From Nitratidesulfovibrio termitidis HI1 (GTDB taxonomy: Bacteria; Desulfobacterota; Desulfovibrionia; Desulfovibrionales; Desulfovibrionaceae), in contig NZ_KI632512.1 of the NCBI RefSeq assembly GCF_000504305.1, positions 4,106,675-4,170,674 on the forward strand: a DNA stretch of 64,000 bases. Reading direction: 5' to 3'. Shown in pieces: positions 57,657 to 64,000 of the stretch. Every line of letters begins with the position of its first letter. Within the stretch, counting starts at the first letter, position 1. Position numbers and translations under genes: made by a program. The notes below the pieces were generated by a model. That model was not told the DNA's origin. It saw only the letters and a program-made list of their open reading frames with translations, and ran no database searches.

Positions 57657-59578
57657 GCCTCCTGCCCGTCTCCGGTGTCGTCGTCCTCTTCGCGCGACGA
57701 GGACGGACGGCGCAGCCCCAGAAAGGGCGCGATGCACATCAGCGTGCCGCCAATCCACACCCAGTTCACCAGCGGGTTGACGCTGACCTTCAGGGTGGCC
57801 GCGCCGGAGGAATCGACCCCCAGCAGGGTGGCGTACAGTTCGTCGCCAAGGCCGAAGATGGTGGCCGCCTCGGCATAGGCCTGACGGTCGAACTTGGCGT
57901 ACAGGCGGCGCTGGGGCGACAGCACGCCCACGGGCGCGCCCTCGCGGGTGACGTTCAGTTCGGCCTCGATGAAGATGAAGCCCGCGCCTTCGCCCTCGTA
58001 CAGGTTCACGTAGCGCAGGTCGTACTTGCCCAGCTTTACCGTGGCGTCGCGGGGAATCTCCACTTCCTGCTCCAGCTTGTACGGGCCGGAAAAGGCCACG
58101 CCCAGCACCATCAGGGCCAGGCCCAGATGCACGCCGTGGGCGGCCAGCGAAGCGTTGTTGCGCCGCACGTGGCTTTCCGTGGTCAGCAGGATGATGATGC
58201 CCGCCACGCAGGCCGCGCCAGCGCCCGCGCCAAGGGCGGCCATGGGCATGCGGTAGGTGTACCAGGTCATGGCGGTGACGGCGGCCATCACCCCCAGCAC
58301 GGCCAGCAGCTTCGGCATGCTGCGCACGCCGCCCTTCCAGCCCAGCCAGGGGCATATGGACAGCAGCACGGCAATGCCCGCGAACAGCGGCAGGCACACC
58401 CGGTTGTAGAAGGCGGGCTCCAGCCCCATGGGCTTTTCGACCCAGAACTTGCTGAACACAGGCCACATGGTGGCAACGAGAATGATGGCGGAAAGGGCCA
58501 GCAGCACCCAGGCCACCAGCACCAGGAATCCTTCGCGGCTGTCGATGCCGGAAAGGGGCTTGGCGTCGTCCTTGCGCCAGATCAGCGTCACCGCCACGGT
58601 AAGTGCGATGGAGGCCAGGATGAAGATCAGCAGCGGGCGGCCCACGCCGCCGTCGCCGAAGGCGTGCAGCGAATCAACAACCCCGCTGCGCACCAGATAG
58701 GTGGCGAAGAAGGCGGAGATGGTGGTCAGCGCCATGAGCAGGATGTTCACGCGGTGCAGCTTGCCGCGCCGCGACTCGATGACCGAGGTGTGCAGGAACG
58801 CGGTGGAGACCAGCCACGGGATGAGCGAGGCGTTTTCCACCGGGTCCCATGCCCAGTAGCCGCCCCAGCCCAGTTCCATGTACGACCACCAGCCGCCCAG
58901 CACGATGCCTGCGGTCAGGAACAGCCACGCCGTCAGGGTGAAGGGCCGGGAAATGCCCGCCCACGCGCCCTCGCGGCCATAGCCGTTGCTCATGGCCTGG
59001 GCCAGGGCGAGACAGCCGGGGATGGCGAAGCCGCCGTAGCCCAGGAAGAGCAACGGCGGATGGAAGATCATGCCGGGGTTCTGGAGCAGCGGGTTCAGAC
59101 CGTTGCCGTCGGCAGGGGCCGGGGCGGCGGTGATGAACGGATTGCTCCACGCGGTGAGGATGAGCAGGAAGAAGGCCATGACGGCCAGAAAGAACAGCCA
59201 GTACCACAGCTTGGTCTGGGGGCTGAGGTCGCGGTAGCCGCGGGTAAGGGCAAAGATGACCCCGAACAGGGCCACGGACCAGCCCCAGAACAGCATGGAC
59301 CCGGCCTGTCCGGCCCAGAAGGCCGTCAGGCGGTAGAACAGCGGCAGAGCGCGGTCGGTGTAGCTGGCGACGTAGATGAGCGAGAAGTCGAAGTTGACAA
59401 GGGCGTGCAGCAGCACCACGGATGACAGGGTCATGAACCCGGTCAGCATCAGGTGCGCCTTTTCGATCCACGGCAGTGCCGTGGAGCGCCCCTGCCACAG
59501 TTGCGCGGCTGCCGCCCCGGCAAAGAAGAGGGCGAATAGCAGCGACGCGACAAGCAGCAAGTAGGCGGAAAGGTGCAT
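57653..59578 (-). CDS. ccmF: Cytochrome c haem lyase subunit CcmF
   Basis: 641 residues, about 14-15 membrane helices. The core holds the Trp-rich motif WGGYWAWDPVENASLIPWL near residue 243, FHPPLLFLGYGGF with a conserved His and a long periplasmic region near the C-terminus (YDLRYVNLYEGEGAGF). It moves haem from CcmE to apocytochrome c. The start at 59578 has CAGGAGA; upstream open frame is not CcmF-like. The C-terminal 15 residues are Asp/Glu-rich. Confidence 0.95.
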   Translation of the reverse strand: MHLSAYLLLVASLLFALFFAGAAAAQLWQGRSTALPWIEKAHLMLTGFMTLSSVVLLHALVNFDFSLIYVASYTDRALPLFYRLTAFWAGQAGSMLFWGWSVALFGVIFALTRGYRDLSPQTKLWYWLFFLAVMAFFLLILTAWSNPFITAAPAPADGNGLNPLLQNPGMIFHPPLLFLGYGGFAIPGCLALAQAMSNGYGREGAWAGISRPFTLTAWLFLTAGIVLGGWWSYMELGWGGYWAWDPVENASLIPWLVSTAFLHTSVIESRRGKLHRVNILLMALTTISAFFATYLVRSGVVDSLHAFGDGGVGRPLLIFILASIALTVAVTLIWRKDDAKPLSGIDSREGFLVLVAWVLLALSAIILVATMWPVFSKFWVEKPMGLEPAFYNRVCLPLFAGIAVLLSICPWLGWKGGVRSMPKLLAVLGVMAAVTAMTWYTYRMPMAALGAGAGAACVAGIIILLTTESHVRRNNASLAAHGVHLGLALMVLGVAFSGPYKLEQEVEIPRDATVKLGKYDLRYVNLYEGEGAGFIFIEAELNVTREGAPVGVLSPQRRLYAKFDRQAYAEAATIFGLGDELYATLLGVDSSGAATLKVSVNPLVNWVWIGGTLMCIAPFLGLRRPSSSREEDDDTGDGQEA

Positions 59579-59807
59579 GAAGTCTCCTGCCGATATGTGA
59601 GGGATGCGTAGACGCGGTGAGCCTGCCGCCGGACCGGAGTGCCGGAGGGCGTGGAGCGAGGCGGAATCCGCCGCGCGGTGTGCCTCTGGCGCATGATCCG
59701 GATGGAGGCGCGGACATGGATGTGCGGCGCGTGCCGACACGGCCACCCGTCAGCCGCGGGGCCGGAACGGAGGGCGGGCCAGTCCGCGCTGCGTCAACCG
59801 CCGGACG

Positions 59808-60230
59808 TCATCCCTTACGGTTTTCTTTTTCGTATTTCGAGGGACACTTGGTCATCAGCGTCTTGGCGCGGAATTCACCGGCGGTTCCGCCCTGGGGCAT
59901 GCCGCCTTCCACGATGACCTCGACGCCTTCCTTGAAGGTGTCGGGCACGGCCCCGCGGTACATCACCCGCACGGTCTGCCCGGGATTGTCCTTGTCTTCG
60001 AGCAGAAAGCGCACCCCCGGACCGTCGTCCAGCCTGGCGATGCCCTGGGTGGCCACCGTGCCGAACATGCGGATGGACTGCAATTTCTCCGAGGGCATGG
60101 CGAGGGCTTCCGAAACGTTCAGGAAGTACACGCTGTTCTGGGAAAAGCCCGAAAACACCAGATAGCCCACCCCGCCCAGAAACAGGGCGAGGGCCACGAG
60201 GTACAGGCTTTTGCCGTTCTTCTTCGACAT
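59808..60230 (-). CDS. ccmE: Haem chaperone CcmE, CXXXY variant
   Basis: 140 residues. An N-terminal membrane anchor (YLVALALFLGGVGYLVFSGF) and an OB-fold domain (FGTVATQGIA; VRFLLEDKDN; VEVIVEGGM). The haem-attachment residue, His in most CcmE (HxxxY), is Cys129 here, in TLMTKCPSKYEKE, with Tyr133 retained. This CXXXY form is an established variant found in Desulfovibrio and some archaea and goes with Ccm systems lacking CcmG/CcmH. It is the first gene of the cluster, 229 bases before ccmF; that gap shows nothing recognisable. Confidence 0.93.
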   Translation of the reverse strand: MSKKNGKSLYLVALALFLGGVGYLVFSGFSQNSVYFLNVSEALAMPSEKLQSIRMFGTVATQGIARLDDGPGVRFLLEDKDNPGQTVRVMYRGAVPDTFKEGVEVIVEGGMPQGGTAGEFRAKTLMTKCPSKYEKENRKG

Positions 60231-60733
60231 GTGTGGTCCTTATGGCTTCCCTTCTCGCTCCGGTGGTGTCGAGCCTGTGGCCGACCATTCCCGGAAAGGA
60301 GGGAAGTGCGCCGCCGCATCACGCGAAGGCCGGGGGATTGCGTCCCTCCATGCCGTTGCCGGAAGGGTTCCTTTGGCTGCGCGGGCGCGTTCGTGGTGCA
60401 GGCGCCGATGGCGCCGTGCGGGCGGCTGGCGTGGCCGTCCGCATGATCCGCCGGTCGTTTACCGGCCGCGAACTGTGTATCGACTCGCGGCACCGTGTGG
60501 CGGCACCGGATTGCATCGGGGCGTAGCCGTGTGACCATCCGGAGAAGAGGTGCCCGAAATGGCCCCGGTCCCTACGGAAATGTCGCATGCGGCTGCATCT
60601 GGCATACGGCGTTTCCGCCGCCGTGGCAAGGGGGTAGCCTGCGTGCAAAGGCTTTCACAACATGCGTTCTCGCAGGGTAACATGCCGGAATCAGCGTGGA
60701 TATGCTTACAGTTTTGATTGCTAACAGTAATTA
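60231..60733. other. 503-base intergenic region, nothing recognised
   Basis: It lies between ccmE and the CNNM/CBS gene. No gene with a plausible ribosome-binding site, known RNA or repeat of the families above was found. The ccmE promoter should be here, but no good -35/-10 pair was identified. The last about 40 bases before the CNNM/CBS stop are A+T-rich. Confidence 0.5.
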
Positions 60734-61768
60734 TTACTTGTCACGTGCCAGTTCCGCACGGCGGCGTCGGGCCAGTTCCTGCAAATCGTCCACCCGGTCC
60801 GTTTCGTCCACGATTTCGCGGCCCAGTATCTCTTCCAGCACGTCTTCCAGCGAAATGACCCCCGCAAGGCCGCCGTACTCGTCCAGCACCACGAACAGGT
60901 GGGTGCGCGCATCCAGGAATTGCAACAGGGTGCGGTCCAGGGTCTGGGTGTCCGGCACGAAGTGCACGGGCTGCATCACTTCGGAAAGGCGCAGGGCGTC
61001 GTTGTCATCGGCCACTTCCTTGAGCACGCGGCGGCGGGTGACTATGCCCACCACGTCTTCGTTGTGCTCTCCCCACACCGGCACGCGGCTGTAATGCCAG
61101 AAGTCCGGCTGCTCATGGGCGTCGGCCACGGTCATGGCGGCAGGCAGCGAAAAGACCACCGTGCGCGGGGTCATGATTTCGTGCACCCGCTTCTGGTCCA
61201 GGGACAGGATGTTGCGGATGGACAGTTCTTCATACGGCTGGATGCGACCGGCCCGGCGCGACAGGCTGACGATGGCCCGGATGTCGTCTTCCGTGGCATG
61301 TGGCGCGCCGCCGCCGGGCGGGGTGAACAGCCGGGTGATACGTCCCCCCAGCCAGATGACCGGCATCAGCACCACCACCAGCACGCGTATCGGGCGGGCC
61401 ACGTATTCCGACAGCGTGCGCGCATGGGCAACCCCGATGGTCTTGGGGATGATTTCGCCCAGAATCAGCACCAGCACGGTGAACCCGGCGGCAAAGGCGG
61501 CCATGTTCGCGTCGCCCAGCACTTCCGCCGCATAGGCCCCGGCAATGGCTGCCCCTGCCGTGTTGGCCACGGTGTTCAGGGTGAGTACGGCGGTGATGGG
61601 TTGTTCGATGCGCGAGCGCAGTTCGAACAACACCTGCCCCGCCTTGCGTCCCGATTTGCGCAACTGCTCCACGTGGCTCCACGGCACGGAATACAGGATG
61701 GCCTCAGTGACGGAACAGCAGGCCGAGATGATGAGCGAAAGCCCAACGGCCACGGTGAGCGCAAGCAT
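60734..61768 (-). CDS. CNNM (DUF21) membrane protein with CBS pair
   Basis: 344 residues. An N-terminal DUF21/CNNM domain with about four membrane helices (LILGEIIPKTIGVAHARTLSE is the family signature) is followed by two CBS domains (MTPRTVVFSL; YSRVPVWGEHNEDVVGIVTR; LFVVLDEYGGLAGVISLEDV; LEEILGREI). The C-terminal CorC_HlyC transporter-associated domain of many relatives is missing. Related proteins act in magnesium/cobalt homeostasis. It is divergent from gmhB. Confidence 0.88.
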   Translation of the reverse strand: MLALTVAVGLSLIISACCSVTEAILYSVPWSHVEQLRKSGRKAGQVLFELRSRIEQPITAVLTLNTVANTAGAAIAGAYAAEVLGDANMAAFAAGFTVLVLILGEIIPKTIGVAHARTLSEYVARPIRVLVVVLMPVIWLGGRITRLFTPPGGGAPHATEDDIRAIVSLSRRAGRIQPYEELSIRNILSLDQKRVHEIMTPRTVVFSLPAAMTVADAHEQPDFWHYSRVPVWGEHNEDVVGIVTRRRVLKEVADDNDALRLSEVMQPVHFVPDTQTLDRTLLQFLDARTHLFVVLDEYGGLAGVISLEDVLEEILGREIVDETDRVDDLQELARRRRAELARDK

Positions 61769-62057
61769 GCAATGTCCTGTGCGCCGATACGCGGCGTACG
61801 TGTTGGAAGTGTGCCGTCCGGTGCGGATGTTCCGACGGCGGAATCGGCAGGTGGTGCGGCGGGTGGCGGACACATCATGCCGCCGGGCCACCGCATCGCT
61901 ACAACCTAAGCGGCCCGGAGGCGAATGGCAACGCATGACCGGGGCGCGGGCAGCAATGCGGGGTATGCCGGGTTGCATCAGGGCGGCAAACGCACAATGC
62001 GGGTGCCGCGCCGCCGCCTTGAAAAAAGCGGCCCGCCGTGCCACAAGTTGCCCCACC

Positions 62058-62789
62058 ATGAACCGGGCATCAACCACCAGTACATTTCCCGGCGCCGTGC
62101 TGCTCGACCGCGACGGCACCGTCATCGAGGACCGGCACTACCTGTCCGACCCTTCCGGCGTCGCGCTGCTGCCGGGCGCGGCCCGGGGCCTTGCCGCCCT
62201 GGCCGTCGCCGGGGCGCGGCTGTTTCTGGTTACCAACCAGTCGGGCATCGGCAGGGGCTACTTTACCGAAGCGGACCTGCACGCCTGCAACGACCGTCTG
62301 GGTGAATTGCTGGGCGAGCACGGCGTGGCGCTGGCCGACACGGCCTTCTGCCCGCACGGCCCGGACGACGGCTGCGCCTGCCGCAAGCCCGCGCCGGGCA
62401 TGTGGCTGACCCTGCGCGACCGGCACGGCCTGTGCGCCGCCACCACCGCCATGGTGGGAGACAAGCCCGAGGATGTGGCTTTTGGCCGCGATGCGGGGCT
62501 GGGCCGCGTGGTGCTGGTGCTGACCGGCAAGGGGCAGGCCGCCGCGCGCACCCTGGGCGTGCCCGTGCCCGAAGGCGATGCCGCCGTGCGCGAACCCGAC
62601 CCCGCCGATCTTGCCGCGCGTCCGGACTGGCCGCACGCCGTGGCGCGCGACCTTGCTGCCGCCGCCGCGTGGCTACTGGGCGCGGCAGCGGCGGGGCAGG
62701 GGGGCGACGACGTTGCCGCTCCGGACGCAACGGGCGCATCTCCTTCCGATTCTTCTTCCCCGGATAGTACGCGGAGCGAACCGTCATGA
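62058..62789 (+). CDS. gmhB: D-glycero-D-manno-heptose 1,7-bisphosphate 7-phosphatase
   Basis: 243 residues. HAD phosphatase: nucleophile loop LLDRDGTVIED near residue 15, VTNQSGIGRGYF near 60, the zinc knuckle FCPHGPDDGCACRKPAPGM near 100, and MVGDKPEDV. It acts in ADP-heptose synthesis for the LPS core. The last about 60 residues are an Ala/Asp/Ser-rich tail not needed for the fold. No ribosome-binding site precedes the chosen ATG, so the start is uncertain. It overlaps the heptosyltransferase gene by 4 bases. Confidence 0.88.
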   Translation: MNRASTTSTFPGAVLLDRDGTVIEDRHYLSDPSGVALLPGAARGLAALAVAGARLFLVTNQSGIGRGYFTEADLHACNDRLGELLGEHGVALADTAFCPHGPDDGCACRKPAPGMWLTLRDRHGLCAATTAMVGDKPEDVAFGRDAGLGRVVLVLTGKGQAAARTLGVPVPEGDAAVREPDPADLAARPDWPHAVARDLAAAAAWLLGAAAAGQGGDDVAAPDATGASPSDSSSPDSTRSEPS

Positions 62790-63820
62790 GCCGTATCGGT
62801 GTCTGGAATACCGCCTTTCTGGGCGACGCGGTGCTGACCCTGCCACTGTTGCGCACCTTGCGCGCCAACTACCCCGATGCCGAACTGCACTTCTGGGTGC
62901 GGCGCGGCGTGGGCAGCCTGTTCGCCGCCCAGCCGGAGCTTTCCGGCGTGCACGAATTCGACAAGCGCGGCGGCGAAAGCGGCCTCATGGCCGCTGCCCG
63001 CGTGGGGCGGCAACTGGCGCGCGAGCATCATTCGCTGTGGCTTTCCGCCCACACCAGCCTGCGCAGCGCCTGCATCGCCCGCTGGACCAGCGCCAAGGTG
63101 CGCATCGGCTACGACGCGCCGTGGTTCAATTCGTGGTTCTACACCCACACCGTGCCGCGCCGCTTTGATGAACTGGACGAGATCGAACGGCTGCTGCAAC
63201 TGGTGCGGCCCCTGAACCTTCCCCAGGTTCTGGACTGGCCGGAACTGGTGCTGCCCGAACCCGCCCGTGAACAGGCCGCCGCCTTCCGCGCCGCGCATGC
63301 CGCCCCCGGCGTGCCCCTGCTGGGTGTCCACCCCGGCTCCGTGTGGGCCACCAAGCGCTGGCCCGCCGAGTACTTTGCCGAGGTGGTCCGCCGCGCCGCC
63401 GCCGCAGGCGCGCGCGTCGTGCTGTTTGCCGGTCCCGGCGAAGAAGCCGTGGCCCGCGAGGTGGCCGAGCGTTCCGGCACCCTCGGCACGCCCGCGCTCA
63501 TCGACCTGTCCGGCGCGCTCAGTCTCGTGGACCTTGCCGCGCACCTCGCCATCCTCGACTGTTATCTGTCCAACGACTCCGGCCCCATGCACATCGCCTG
63601 GGCCCAGCGTACCCCCGTCACCGCCATCTTCGGCCCCACTGTGCGCCGCCACGGCTTTTACCCGCGCGGCCCCAAAGCCACCGTGCTCGAAACCAGCCTG
63701 GACTGTCGCCCCTGCGGTCTGCATGGCCCCCAGCAGTGCCCCCTGGGCCACCACCGCTGCATGCGCGACATCACCCCCGATACCGTGTGGCAGGACGTGT
63801 CCGCGAAACTGTTCGGGTAG
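62786..63820 (+). CDS. waaF: ADP-heptose:LPS heptosyltransferase (GT9)
   Basis: 344 residues. A GT9 glycosyltransferase with two Rossmann-like halves: an N-terminal GVWNTAFLGDAVLTLPLLR, LLGVHPGSVWATKRWPAEYF near residue 190, and the donor-binding LSNDSGPMHIAWAQRTPV with FGPT near 270. It adds heptose to the LPS core at the inner membrane. Coupling to gmhB links donor synthesis and transfer. The extension with CRPCGLHGPQQCPLGHHRC is typical of heptosyltransferase II; the choice between I and II is not certain. Confidence 0.87.
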   Translation: MSRIGVWNTAFLGDAVLTLPLLRTLRANYPDAELHFWVRRGVGSLFAAQPELSGVHEFDKRGGESGLMAAARVGRQLAREHHSLWLSAHTSLRSACIARWTSAKVRIGYDAPWFNSWFYTHTVPRRFDELDEIERLLQLVRPLNLPQVLDWPELVLPEPAREQAAAFRAAHAAPGVPLLGVHPGSVWATKRWPAEYFAEVVRRAAAAGARVVLFAGPGEEAVAREVAERSGTLGTPALIDLSGALSLVDLAAHLAILDCYLSNDSGPMHIAWAQRTPVTAIFGPTVRRHGFYPRGPKATVLETSLDCRPCGLHGPQQCPLGHHRCMRDITPDTVWQDVSAKLFG

Positions 63821-64000
63821 ATACGATTGATGAAAGAATTGCGGGGGTGAGGTACGAATTGGATTTCTATGCCGAGCGCCCTACACTGAAAATCAAGTCA
63901 AAGAGTAGGCCACAACCCAACTCTGACCGGCTTTCTGCAAAGCCCATCTTCGTCTGGGGAAAGCCACATAAGTTATAGCGATCAAGTGCTGAAAGTTCAT
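63821..64000. other. Right edge, no gene recognised
   Basis: 180 bases after the heptosyltransferase. The G+C drops towards the edge. No hairpin or gene start with support was found. Confidence 0.4.

Overview
The window is GC-rich (about two thirds G+C by eye) and comes from a Gram-negative bacterium. The gene content and order point to a Desulfovibrio / Nitratidesulfovibrio (D. vulgaris group) chromosome. The evidence is a Ccm cytochrome c maturation cluster with the CXXXY form of CcmE and no CcmG or CcmH beside it, a ferredoxin-domain nitroreductase, and a yceD-rpmF-plsX-fabH-fabG-acpP-fabF-glyA-rib-nusB-leuS run. This is inference from the sequence, not a database match. No phage, transposase, CRISPR, rRNA or tRNA was seen.

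Layout. Bases 1-1430 hold the 3' part of a GGDEF-EAL signalling gene. A minus-strand block (1.7-23.2 kb) then carries, in transcription order: yceD, rpmF, plsX, fabH, fabG, acpP, fabF, glyA, a dCMP-type deaminase, ribD, ribE, ribBA, ribH, nusB, leuS, lptE, holA, radC, acyP and lon. It combines fatty acid and phospholipid synthesis, one-carbon and riboflavin metabolism, translation and replication functions, LPS assembly and protein quality control. From 23.4 to 46 kb lies a mixed region of short transcription units: rpmB, an EamA-like permease, fxsA, a rhomboid protease, an ArnT-like glycosyltransferase with a PAP2 phosphatase, a MATE exporter, a thiamine-binding protein, a Maf-like protein, a very large lipoprotein that looks like a degenerate GH13 enzyme, a nitroreductase, a chemoreceptor, a degenerate P-loop protein, a gamma-glutamyltransferase and a YcaO protein. 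From 46.9 to 60.2 kb the minus strand carries hisA, a lipoprotein, hisB, tatC, tatB, guaA, guaB and the ccm cluster (ccmE-F-A-B-C-D plus a TPR protein). The right end has a CNNM/CBS membrane protein and gmhB with a heptosyltransferase for LPS core heptose.

The intergenic DNA is the least ordinary part. At least seven gaps carry a family of palindromic repeats. A fixed core (GGGAGTGTACTCTT ... GTACATGACCCGAG) is enclosed by stems whose sequence differs from copy to copy but still pairs. In two copies a second hairpin motif (CCGTTATGCGAGC ... GCATTACGG) sits inside the core. A separate 1.2-kb noncoding island between ycaO and hisA is a mosaic of inverted and about 90-bp tandem repeats. A third G-rich hairpin family (GGGGAAGGGACCC ...) occurs three times, once inside the ccm cluster.

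Many proteins here carry long, low-complexity Asp/Ala/Pro/Ser-rich extensions: Lon and TatC at the N-terminus; the ArnT-like protein, the GH13-like lipoprotein, FxsA, GmhB and the MATE protein at the C-terminus.
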